Shown: positions 56,266-63,318 of the stretch, in pieces
Numbering within the stretch: position 1 is the first letter of the stretch
Layout: each line of letters begins with the position of its first letter
DNA from: Saccharothrix violaceirubra
Lineage (GTDB): Bacteria; Actinomycetota; Actinomycetes; Mycobacteriales; Pseudonocardiaceae
Assembly: GCF_014203755.1 (NCBI RefSeq)
Contig: NZ_JACHJS010000001.1
Coordinates: 3,844,001 to 3,908,000 of the forward strand
Reading direction: 5' to 3'
DNA: 64,000 nt
Made by a program: the position numbers and the translations under genes
The notes under the pieces: model-generated
Seen by the model: the letters and a program-made list of their open reading frames with translations, nothing else
The model's database searches: none
Told to the model about the DNA's origin: nothing

Positions 56266-56413
56266 GCCGCCAGACCGCCTTCCTCGCCTCGACGTTCACC
56301 GCTTCGGCGAGTCTCGCGAGGGGGTTCCACAGGGCAGTCACGGTCCGGTAACCCGCCACCCGCCGGGAAAACCCGGTGTCCGCGACGGGCGGGCTCCACA
56401 AGGGAGCACAAGA
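56266..56413 (-). promoter_or_regulatory. Leader and likely promoter of the PKS operon
   Basis: These 148 bp separate the regulator gene from the first PKS gene on the same strand. The promoter of the roughly 27-kb operon is expected here, but no clear -10/-35 pair can be named. No strong terminator hairpin follows the regulator, so read-through is possible. Confidence 0.4.
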
Positions 56414-57397
56414 TCATCCCGAGGCGCGGAACTCCCGGCGGTAGTCCCGGGGGGACAGCAGGAACCGGCGGGTGAACAACCGGCGCAGGTTCGCCGCCGT
56501 GCCCAGCCCGCTACGGTGGCTGATCACCTCGATCGGCAGGTCCGTGGTCTCCAGCAACGCCTGGACGCGGGACAGCCGCTGGTCCAACAACCACCGCAGC
56601 GGCGTGGTCCCGGTGGCCGACTGGACCCGCCGGAAGTAGGTCCGGGTGCTCATCCCGGCCCGCCGGGCCATGTCCTCGACCGTCAACGGCCGGTCCAGGT
56701 TGCCGATCGCCCACTGCAACGCCGGTCCCAGGGGGTCCGCGACGTCGGCCGGCACGGTGCGCGCCACGACCTGGGCCTGGGCGCCCGCCCGGTGCGCGTG
56801 CACGACCAGCCGTCGGGCGAGCTGGTCGGCCACGTGCGCGCCGAGGTCGTTCCGGACGATGTGCAGGCAGACGTCCAGGCCCGCGCTGACCCCGGCGCCG
56901 GTCAGCACGCTGCCCTCGTCCACGTAGAGCACGTCCGGGTCCACGTCGACCTCCGGGTACCGGGCCGCCAGCACGTCGGTGTGCAGCCAGTGCGCGGTGG
57001 CCCGCCGCCCGTCGAGCAGTCCGGCCTCGGCGAGCGCGAACGCGCCGTTGCACAGCGACACGACCCGCGCCCCGGCTTCGTGTGCCCGGCGCAACGCCTC
57101 GACCAGTCGCGGCGGGATCCCGCGACCGCCCTCGACGCACTCGTCCGGCACCGACGGCACGATCACCGTGTCCGCACCGGCGAGGTCGTCGAAGCCGAAT
57201 TCGCTGCGCACCCCGAAGCCACTGCCCGAAGCCCTGGCGCCGGGATCCTCGACGCAAAGCCGGAAGTCGTACCACCGCGGCGCCAATTCCGGCTGCGGCA
57301 CACCGAAGACGGCGCACGCGATCGACAGCTCGTAAAGGTCCATCAACGGGATGTCGGTGTGGTCCAGCACCGCCACCGCCACCGAACCGGGTCCCAT
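56414..57397 (-). CDS. GlxA-type transcription regulator (DJ-1/PfpI domain plus AraC HTH)
   Basis: A 327-residue protein. Residues 1-185 form a DJ-1/PfpI class I glutamine-amidotransferase-like domain with a Cys in the nucleophile-elbow position (V-S-L-C-N-G-A-F). Residues 215-320 are an AraC-type double helix-turn-helix (VEDMARRAGMSTRTYFRR and a second, S-H-R-S-G-L-G-T-A-A-N-L-R-R-L-F). Such proteins usually activate nearby operons. The start is placed at ATG 57397, before the first strand of the DJ-1 domain; no strong ribosome site is seen. It sits directly upstream of the PKS operon on the same strand, so it is the best candidate for a pathway-specific regulator. Confidence 0.85.
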   Translation of the reverse strand: MGPGSVAVAVLDHTDIPLMDLYELSIACAVFGVPQPELAPRWYDFRLCVEDPGARASGSGFGVRSEFGFDDLAGADTVIVPSVPDECVEGGRGIPPRLVEALRRAHEAGARVVSLCNGAFALAEAGLLDGRRATAHWLHTDVLAARYPEVDVDPDVLYVDEGSVLTGAGVSAGLDVCLHIVRNDLGAHVADQLARRLVVHAHRAGAQAQVVARTVPADVADPLGPALQWAIGNLDRPLTVEDMARRAGMSTRTYFRRVQSATGTTPLRWLLDQRLSRVQALLETTDLPIEVISHRSGLGTAANLRRLFTRRFLLSPRDYRREFRASG

Positions 57398-57538
57398 GAC
57401 CGGAATCGTATGGCAGGAAACGATCGACGCGTGGCACCGAGGTGGATTGCACCGCATCGGCGCACCCGGCACGCTGGGCGGAAATCGCCTGTCTGCGCGC
57501 GTGCGCGCGCGTCGTACCTGAAGAAGGACCTCCGGATC

Positions 57539-58129
57539 GTGACGATTCCCTGGCCAGACCTGCCCACCGCCGTTGCCGACGAGATCATCGGCGTACTCGA
57601 CAAAGGCGTAGACCAGGACTGGTCCCGCCAAGCCGGTGACACGGCGTGGACCGCGTGGCAGCTGCTCGACCACATCACGCTCGCCGTGACGGGCTACGCG
57701 GGACTCCTCATCGCCCGGCCGGACACGCCCCGGTACATCGCGCTGCGCACCGGCAACGACCGCAACGCGTCCATCCCGGAGCGCTTCGAGTCCATCAAGA
57801 TCGCGTCCACGCTGCTGTCGCACACGCTGCGGGTCACCGGTCCGGAGGTGCGCGCTTACCACTCGTGGGGCACGTCCGACGCGGCCGGCTTCAGCGCGAT
57901 GGGCGCCGTGGAGATGCTGGTGCACGCCCACGACCTGACCCGCACCCTCAACCTGGACTGGACGCCGCCGGACGACCTGGCCGCGCAGGTCGTCGAGCGC
58001 CTGTTCCCGAACGCGCCCACCGACCAGCCGGCGGGCCTGGCCCTGCTGTGGGGCTGCGGTCGCATCGCCCTGCCCGGCCACGCGCAGTTCCCGCGTGAGC
58101 GTTGGCAGTGGTACGGCGAGGTCCGCTAG
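57539..58129 (+). CDS. DinB-like/maleylpyruvate-isomerase-fold protein
   Basis: A 196-residue protein, divergent from the regulator. The start is GTG 57539, behind AAGGA about 10 nt upstream. The sequence shows the mycothiol-dependent maleylpyruvate isomerase N-domain (DinB fold) pattern: a W-x-x-x-x-L-L-D-H-I stretch near residue 42 and G-A-V-E-M-L-V-H-A-H-D-L near residue 125, whose His residues could bind a metal. The role in or outside the alkaloid pathway is unknown. The gene ends at a shared bidirectional terminator. Confidence 0.7.
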   Translation: MTIPWPDLPTAVADEIIGVLDKGVDQDWSRQAGDTAWTAWQLLDHITLAVTGYAGLLIARPDTPRYIALRTGNDRNASIPERFESIKIASTLLSHTLRVTGPEVRAYHSWGTSDAAGFSAMGAVEMLVHAHDLTRTLNLDWTPPDDLAAQVVERLFPNAPTDQPAGLALLWGCGRIALPGHAQFPRERWQWYGEVR

Positions 58130-58148
58130 GAGATCCGCTGAACGACGA

Positions 58149-58182
58149 GAAGGGCCCGACCGCGGTGGTGGTCGGGCCCTTC
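58149..58182. terminator. Bidirectional terminator between convergent genes
   Basis: Perfect 13-bp stem (arms GAAGGGCCCGACC and GGTCGGGCCCTTC) with an 8-nt loop, extendable by flanking GA/TC pairs, located between the DinB-like gene (plus) and the ferredoxin gene (minus). Confidence 0.85.
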
Positions 58183-58199
58183 TTCTCGCGCCGACCGCC

Positions 58200-58421
58200 T
58201 CAGTCGAGGTAGGTCAGCAGCACGGCCGCCGCCGGGCAGCCGCCGACCACGGAGTCCGCCGCCTCGATGTCGTCCGGGTCGTCGAGATCGGACACCACCG
58301 CCTCGCCGAAACCCTGCGGGTCGAGCCGGAACAGCTCCGGGGCCAGGGCGTGGCACAGTCCCGCGCCCTGGCACTCGGCCTTGTCGACCGCGAGGTGCGC
58401 CCGCGTCACCGAGGCCGCCAT
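58200..58421 (-). CDS. [3Fe-4S] ferredoxin partner of the P450
   Basis: A 73-residue ferredoxin. Three cysteines are arranged as in actinomycete P450 ferredoxins: C-Q-G-A-G-L-C near residue 17-23 and C-P-A-A-A-V near residue 62, with no fourth ligand in the first loop, fitting a 3Fe-4S cluster. The ATG at 58421 shares one base with the P450 stop (TGATG), so the two are co-translated. It passes electrons from a ferredoxin reductase encoded elsewhere to the P450. Confidence 0.92.
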   Translation of the reverse strand: MAASVTRAHLAVDKAECQGAGLCHALAPELFRLDPQGFGEAVVSDLDDPDDIEAADSVVGGCPAAAVLLTYLD

Positions 58422-59644
58422 CACGACGCCGCCGGGCCGAGTTCCACCGGGAGGGCCGCGGGCGAGCGCACCAGCCAGCTCTCCACCCACCGCACGTCCT
58501 CGCGCGGCACCGACAGGCGCAGCTGCGGGAACCGGCGGAACAGCGCGGGGACGGACGTGCCGACCTCCAGCCGGGCCAGCGCCGCGCCCAGGCAGTTGTG
58601 CAGCCCGTGCCCGAAGCCCAGGTGCCGCACGCCGGTCCGGGTGATGTCCAGCCGGTCGGGCGCCTCGAACTGCTCGGGGTCGCGGTTGGCCGACAGCGAC
58701 GACGCCAGCACCGGCGAGCCCTTCGGGATGAACACGCCGTTGAACTCGGCGTCCTCCTTGGCGAACCGGAACAACGTGGTGCTCAGCGCGCCCTCGTAGC
58801 GCAGGAACTCCTCGACCGCGCCCGGCGCCAGCTCCGGGTTGTCCTGGAGCAGCTTGAGCTGGTCGGGGAAGTCGATCAGGGCCAGCGACGCCGAGCCGAT
58901 GACGCCGCGGGTGGTGTCCAGCCCGGCCATGATCATCACCGAGATCATGGCCAGCAGCTCGGGTTCGCCGAACCGGTCGTCGCCGTCGCGCGCGGCGATG
59001 AACGTGGACGTGAGGTCCTCGCCGGGGTTGCGGCGCTTGTCCGCGATCAGCTCGCGGCCGTACTCGCCGACCTCGTTGAACGCCCGCTTGCGGTCGTCCT
59101 CCAGGTCCGGGTCCGTGCTGAACGCGCGGTCGATCGCGTGCAGGACCTCCTGGAACTTCTCCAGCGACAGGCCGAGCACCTCGCCGAGCACCTCGGCCGG
59201 GATCGTGGCGGCGAACTTCATGATGTCGGCCTCGCCGGACTCGGCCAGCCGGTCCAGCGCCCGCTCGGTGATGCGCTCGACGGTCTCCTGCCACTGCGCG
59301 ATGCGGCGCGGGGTGAACGCGCCCATGGCGAGCTTGCGCACGCGCGTATGGTCGGGCGGGTCGAGCACGGTGACGATCGACTCGACGACGGTGCCCTCGC
59401 CGAACACCAGGCCCGCCGCCCGCGCCGCGTCGTTGGCCCACGAGGCGCCCGCGGTGCTGAACCGGTTGTCGGCCAGCAGTGCCTTCACGTCGGCGAACCG
59501 GCTGACGAAGAACGTCGGCACGTCGCCCGCCGGAAAGCGGAACTCGTGCACCGGCGAGTGAATCCGGAGCCAGTCGAACGCCGGGTACGGGTTCTGGTAG
59601 TAGTCCGGGCCGAACAACGGCGGTGACAATGCCGGAGCAACCAT
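58421..59644 (-). CDS. Cytochrome P450 (CYP) monooxygenase
   Basis: A 407-residue soluble bacterial P450. The I-helix has the oxygen-activation motif AGLDTT, the K-helix has E-E-F-L-R (ExxR), and the haem loop is FGHGLHNCLGAALAR with the Cys ligand. The start ATG 59644 follows an AAGGAG ribosome site. Length and motifs are complete. Together with the overlapping ferredoxin gene it forms a two-gene unit, divergent from the SnoaL/flavoenzyme operon. It probably hydroxylates or epoxidises the alkaloid core; the substrate is inferred from location only. Confidence 0.95.
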   Translation of the reverse strand: MVAPALSPPLFGPDYYQNPYPAFDWLRIHSPVHEFRFPAGDVPTFFVSRFADVKALLADNRFSTAGASWANDAARAAGLVFGEGTVVESIVTVLDPPDHTRVRKLAMGAFTPRRIAQWQETVERITERALDRLAESGEADIMKFAATIPAEVLGEVLGLSLEKFQEVLHAIDRAFSTDPDLEDDRKRAFNEVGEYGRELIADKRRNPGEDLTSTFIAARDGDDRFGEPELLAMISVMIMAGLDTTRGVIGSASLALIDFPDQLKLLQDNPELAPGAVEEFLRYEGALSTTLFRFAKEDAEFNGVFIPKGSPVLASSLSANRDPEQFEAPDRLDITRTGVRHLGFGHGLHNCLGAALARLEVGTSVPALFRRFPQLRLSVPREDVRWVESWLVRSPAALPVELGPAAS

Positions 59645-59718
59645 CGAACGTCTCCTTGGAATTTATTTCTCCGAAGTCGCGCCCGACGCTAGGTCGATTC
59701 GTCCACACCACGCCCAGG

Positions 59719-59737
59719 GACCGGTCACCGCCCGGTC
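59719..59737. promoter_or_regulatory. Operator-like inverted repeat in the divergent P450/SnoaL promoter region
   Basis: Arms GACCGG and CCGGTC with a 7-nt spacer, 75 nt upstream of the P450 start. The element CCGGTCA also occurs twice in tandem here. It could bind a dimeric regulator. Confidence 0.35.
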
Positions 59738-59767
59738 ATCGACGCACGTCGTGAGCCTCCGATTACC

Positions 59768-59794
59768 GGGGTGTGGAACATCCGGTGACACCCC
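59768..59794. promoter_or_regulatory. Second operator-like inverted repeat before the SnoaL operon
   Basis: Perfect 7-bp arms GGGGTGT and ACACCCC with a 13-nt spacer. A small hairpin (GCCCAG/CTGGGC, 59795-59809) follows at once, in the leader of the SnoaL gene. Confidence 0.35.
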
Positions 59795-59853
59795 GCCCAG
59801 AGGCTGGGCGCGAGGCGAAGCGCCGGCACGAGGAGACGGGACGGGACGAGCAC

Positions 59854-60249
59854 ATGACCAGCTTGCAGGAATTCGAACTCACCGACGACGCCACGAAGCA
59901 AACCGAATTGTATGTCCGCGCATTCAATTCGGGAAACGTCGAGTGGGTGCACGCCCTGTACACCGAGGACGCGGTGGCCGTGTGGGAGCCGGGTCAGCCG
60001 CTGACCGGTGAGGCCCACCGCCGCAACGTCGAGGAGGCGATCACCCGCGGCGCGTCGATGGAGGCCAAGACCCGGCACGCCTTCGTCACCGGCGACACCG
60101 CGCTGCTGATCGTCGACTGGACGATGGAGGCCACCAACGAGGAGGGCGTCGTCGAGCACCTGGAGGGTGTCGGCGTGGACGTCCTGCGCCTGGGCGAGGA
60201 CGGCAAGTGGCGGTACGCCATCGACGACCCGTTCGGCGAAGAGAAGTAA
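59854..60249 (+). CDS. SnoaL-like NTF2-fold protein 1
   Basis: A 131-residue protein of the SnoaL/NTF2-like fold: an N-terminal helix (LYVRAFNSGNVEWVHALYTE), then V-W-E-P-G-Q-P-L-T-G-E, then strand-rich segments ending in D-V-L-R-L-G-E-D-G-K-W-R-Y-A-I-D. Family members act as small cyclases, isomerases or dehydratases. The ATG 59854 is chosen because the fold begins right after it; in-frame codons to 59773 cover the inverted repeats. First gene of a three-gene operon with a flavin monooxygenase and a second SnoaL-like protein, to which it is clearly related. Confidence 0.85.
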   Translation: MTSLQEFELTDDATKQTELYVRAFNSGNVEWVHALYTEDAVAVWEPGQPLTGEAHRRNVEEAITRGASMEAKTRHAFVTGDTALLIVDWTMEATNEEGVVEHLEGVGVDVLRLGEDGKWRYAIDDPFGEEK

Positions 60250-60286
60250 TCCCATCACCACCACCCCCGCCACGACAGGAGTTGTC

Positions 60287-61456
60287 ATGACGCAGGACAC
60301 GCGCACGGTACTGGAGGCGGTGCGCGACCTCGTGCCCGTGCTGCGCAAGAACGGCCAGCGGGCGGACGAGGACCGCTGGATCCCGGAGGAGAACATCGCG
60401 CTGCTGGAGGCGGCCGGTGTGTGGAGCATGTCGGTGCCCAAGCGGTTCGGCGGGCTGGAACTGCCGCTGGCCGAGCAGGTCGAGGTCATCACCGAGATCT
60501 CCCGGGGCTGCGGCACGTCCGGCTGGGTGACGGGCGTGTACGTCGGCAGCACGTGGGCCGCGACGCTCTACCCCGACCGCACGCAGGCCGAGGTGTTCGC
60601 CAACGGCTCGGTGCGGATCTCCATCGGCTTCGCGCCGACGGGCAAGGTCACCAAGACCGACGGCGGCTGGATCCTCAACGGCCAGTGGCGGTTCAACTCC
60701 GGTTCCAAGGGCGCGCACTACAACATGGCCGCCGCGGTGTACGAGACCGAGGACGGCGGGCACGGCGAGGTGCTCTGCCTGGTCCCGATCGAGAAGTTCT
60801 CGTTCGTGGACGACTGGCACGTGTTCGGCGGCTCGGGCACGGGCAGCGTCACGACCGTCGCCAAGGACGTCTTCGTGCCCGACCACTACGCGGTCGACTT
60901 CGAGCCGCTGATGGTCAGCGACACCCCGGACCGCAGCAACGGCGGCGCGGACGGCCGCAATTACGCGCTGCTCGCGCTGGTGCTGGCCGGTGGCGCGGCG
61001 ACGTCGCTGGGCATCGCCAAGGCCGCCTACGAACTGTTCGTCGAGCGGCTGCCCGGACGGCCGATCACCTACACGCCGTGGGAGGACCAGACGCAGCACC
61101 CGGTCACCCAGATCACCGTCGCGAAGGCGCGCAACAACATCGACGCGGGCGAGGCCCTCTCGCGCGGCTACCTCAAACTCCTCCAGGACCGGGCGGACGC
61201 GGGCGAGCAGCCGACCGACGAGGAGAAGGCGATCATCCGCGGCCAGACGGGGTACATCCACCAGCTGGCCAAGGAGGCCGTGGAGCTGCTGTACACGCTC
61301 AGCGGCGGTTCGGTCGTGCAGCGCAGCGTGCCGTTCCAGCGGTTCTACCGCGACATCCTGGCGTTCACCCAGCACGCGCTGGTCAACGCGAACGTCAACC
61401 TGGAGATCCAGGGCCGCGTGCTGCTCGGCCTGGACCCGGCGACCCCGTACCTGTGA
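60287..61456 (+). CDS. Acyl-CoA-dehydrogenase-fold flavin monooxygenase (group D, two-component)
   Basis: A 389-residue protein with the acyl-CoA dehydrogenase fold and the type-2 C-terminal domain seen in flavin-dependent monooxygenases of the HpaB/DszC group. Key stretches are W-S-M-S-V-P-K-R-F-G-G near residue 45, a Ser/Gly-rich flavin region (R-F-N-S-G-S-K-G-A) and H-V-F-G-G-S-G-T-G-S-V near residue 185. Such enzymes use reduced flavin from a separate reductase; a matching reductase gene lies 600 bp downstream on the opposite strand. The start is ATG 60287, behind CAGGAG. A simple dehydrogenase role, for example desaturating the ring, is the alternative. It is flanked on both sides by SnoaL-like genes. 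Confidence 0.87.
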   Translation: MTQDTRTVLEAVRDLVPVLRKNGQRADEDRWIPEENIALLEAAGVWSMSVPKRFGGLELPLAEQVEVITEISRGCGTSGWVTGVYVGSTWAATLYPDRTQAEVFANGSVRISIGFAPTGKVTKTDGGWILNGQWRFNSGSKGAHYNMAAAVYETEDGGHGEVLCLVPIEKFSFVDDWHVFGGSGTGSVTTVAKDVFVPDHYAVDFEPLMVSDTPDRSNGGADGRNYALLALVLAGGAATSLGIAKAAYELFVERLPGRPITYTPWEDQTQHPVTQITVAKARNNIDAGEALSRGYLKLLQDRADAGEQPTDEEKAIIRGQTGYIHQLAKEAVELLYTLSGGSVVQRSVPFQRFYRDILAFTQHALVNANVNLEIQGRVLLGLDPATPYL

Positions 61457-61469
61457 GAGGAGAACCCCG

Positions 61470-61886
61470 ATGACCGCCATCGCGATCGACCGCGACAAGC
61501 CGGACCTGACCGGTGACACCGAGACGCAGAACGACATCTTCCTTCAGGTGTTCAACTCCGGCGACGGAGAGCTGTTCGACCGGCTCTACCGGGACGACGC
61601 CATCTCGAACTTCTCCGGCGAGCCGCTGACCGGGCAGGCCCGGCGCAAGTTCTTCGTGGAGTTCATCGGCGCCAAGCCGGTGCTCGAAGCGCGGGTGACG
61701 CACTCGTACGTGGCCGGCGACGTCGCGCTGATCGGCGTGGACTTCACGGTCAAGGGCACCGGCCCGGACGGCGAGCCGTTCACCATCGCCGGCAAGTGCA
61801 CCGACGTGCTGCGCCGGGTCGAGGACGGCCGGTGGCTGATGGCCGTCGACCGGCCCGTCGCGGCCGGGGGCCTGCTCCCGGAGTGA
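61470..61886 (+). CDS. SnoaL-like NTF2-fold protein 2
   Basis: A 138-residue NTF2-fold protein related to the first one in this operon: shared pattern F-N-S-G near residue 30, a G-E/Q-P-L-T-G segment, and a final D-V-L-R-R-V-E-D-G-R-W-L-M-A-V-D strand. The start ATG 61470 follows GAGAGGAGAA, 13 nt after the flavoenzyme stop. Possible cyclase or isomerase for the alkaloid. A strong terminator follows. Confidence 0.85.
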   Translation: MTAIAIDRDKPDLTGDTETQNDIFLQVFNSGDGELFDRLYRDDAISNFSGEPLTGQARRKFFVEFIGAKPVLEARVTHSYVAGDVALIGVDFTVKGTGPDGEPFTIAGKCTDVLRRVEDGRWLMAVDRPVAAGGLLPE

Positions 61887-61900
61887 CCCCGTACCACGTG

Positions 61901-61936
61901 CGGAGCCCCGGCCCGGTCCAGCGGGCCGGGGCTCCG
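61901..61936 (+). terminator. Terminator of the SnoaL-flavoenzyme operon
   Basis: Perfect 14-bp stem (arms CGGAGCCCCGGCCC and GGGCCGGGGCTCCG) with an 8-nt loop, 14 bases after the stop. Confidence 0.85.
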
Positions 61937-62027
61937 TCGTGTCCCGTGTCTTCCGAGCGGTTCCAGGGGGGTTCGGGCACCGCCGGAACACGGGTACCGC
62001 ACCGCGCAGGGGGGACGCGTGCGGGGT

Positions 62028-62056
62028 GGCCGGGCCGCCGGGGAGGCGACCCGGCC
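62028..62056 (-). terminator. Imperfect terminator hairpin of the flavin reductase gene
   Basis: Arms GGCCGGGCCGCC and GGCGACCCGGCC pair with one mismatch, separated by 5 nt, 12 bases after the flavin reductase stop. Confidence 0.5.
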
Positions 62057-62068
62057 CGGGTCGTGGTG

Positions 62069-62572
62069 TCAGGCCGTGGCGCGGTGGAACTTGCCGCCGG
62101 CGTAGACCATCGCGTCGACGCCGACCGGTCCCAGGCCCGCGGCGAGCACCCGGCCGACGAAGATCGAGTGCGTGCCGCCCTCGTGGTCGTGGGCCAGTTC
62201 GCACTCCAGCCACGCCGACGCGCCCTCCAGCAGCGGCACGCCGGTCGCCGCACCGACCCGCACCGGGACCGCGGCGAACAGGTCCGCGCCGCGCGGCCGG
62301 GAGCTGTCGGCGAACCGCCGTGCGACGTCCTGCTGGTCGGCGCTGAGCAGCGACACGCCGAACGTGCCCGCGGCGGTGATGGACCGGTGCATGGTCGCCG
62401 TCCGCGCGACGCACGCCAGCACCTGCGGCGGGTCCAGCGACAGCGACGTGAACGCGTTGGCCGTCATCGCGTTCACGTGCTCGCCGCCCACGGTCAGCAC
62501 CACCACGCCGGTGGCGTAGCGCGACATCGCGTCGCGCAACGACACCGTGTCGATGGTCGGGGATTCGGGCAT
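62069..62572 (-). CDS. Flavin reductase (HpaC/DIM6-NTAB family)
   Basis: A 167-residue NAD(P)H:flavin oxidoreductase of the split-barrel type. The N-terminal R-D-A-M-S-R-Y-A-T-G-V-V-V-L-T is the family hallmark, followed by A-M-T-A-N-A-F-T-S-L-S-L-D-P-P, the flavin-binding region, and the C-terminal S-I-F-V-G-R-V segment. The start ATG 62572 follows AGGAG. It most likely supplies reduced flavin to the acyl-CoA-dehydrogenase-fold monooxygenase encoded nearby on the other strand. Confidence 0.92.
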   Translation of the reverse strand: MPESPTIDTVSLRDAMSRYATGVVVLTVGGEHVNAMTANAFTSLSLDPPQVLACVARTATMHRSITAAGTFGVSLLSADQQDVARRFADSSRPRGADLFAAVPVRVGAATGVPLLEGASAWLECELAHDHEGGTHSIFVGRVLAAGLGPVGVDAMVYAGGKFHRATA

Positions 62573-62634
62573 GCGGCACTCCTGTCTCGTGCGCCCCGGC
62601 GGGACCCGGGGCGGACTGTCGGGAGCGGACTCCT

Positions 62635-62661
62635 AGGACGTCTGGCCTGCCCAGGACGTCT
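62635..62661. repeat. Direct repeat AGGACGTCT, two copies
   Basis: AGGACGTCT at 62635-62643 and again at 62653-62661 (18-bp period), in the 116-bp gap upstream of the flavin reductase gene. Each contains the palindrome GACGTC. Possible regulator site. Confidence 0.3.
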
Positions 62662-62688
62662 CGCCGCTGGAATCGTCACAGCCGCCGG

Positions 62689-63318
62689 TCACCGCGGGTT
62701 CACCGACGGCTCCCGTGCCGGGCACCACACCTCGACCCGCCGGCCGAGGAACGCCACCAGCCGGTCGCCGGCCCGCGCCTGCTCCGGACACAGGATCTCG
62801 GGCCCGAACTGCGGCCGTCGGGGTATCGGGACCACGGCGTGCGCGAGGCGGAGCAGATCGGTCGCCAGGTCGGCCGGGATCACGGCGGGCAGGTCGCACG
62901 AGCGTGCGATGTCCCAGCCGTGCACGGCCAGTTCCAGCGCGCCGGTGTTGGCCAGCACGATGCCGTGCACCGAATGCCGGCCCACGGCGACCGTCGCCTC
63001 GTCCGCCGACTCGTCCCACGCCTCCAGCAGGAGAGCGCTCTCGCGGTCGAACGTCGAGAGCACGTCGTCGGCCCGGTCCGGGTCCAGCGGCGCCGGCTCC
63101 GGGAACACCCGGGAACTCTCGACGGCTTCCCGTAACGCCACCACGGTCTCGTTGACGTGCCACAGCAACCGCCACAGGTCCCAGCCCTCGCACGGCGTGG
63201 GCCGGGTGAGCTGCGGGTACCGGACCTGGGCGGTCACTTCCCTGGCGTAGCGGGTGGCGCGTTCGAGGAGGCCGTTGCGCTGCTGGACGACCGCCAGCAG
63301 GTCCGTGCCGTCGATCAC
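62689..63318 (-). CDS. TIGR03086/DinB-fold protein
   Basis: A 209-residue protein of the actinobacterial TIGR03086-like family. A T-P-C-E-G-W-D-L-W-R-L-L-W-H-V motif near residue 40 and A-L-E-L-A-V-H-G-W-D-I-A-R near residue 128 carry the His residues that bind metal in the DinB fold. The start is GTG 63318, overlapping the sigma-factor stop by 4 nt (GTGA), so it is co-translated with the sigma factor. Function unknown; possibly a thiol-dependent transferase or a partner of the sigma factor. Confidence 0.8.
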   Translation of the reverse strand: MIDGTDLLAVVQQRNGLLERATRYAREVTAQVRYPQLTRPTPCEGWDLWRLLWHVNETVVALREAVESSRVFPEPAPLDPDRADDVLSTFDRESALLLEAWDESADEATVAVGRHSVHGIVLANTGALELAVHGWDIARSCDLPAVIPADLATDLLRLAHAVVPIPRRPQFGPEILCPEQARAGDRLVAFLGRRVEVWCPAREPSVNPR

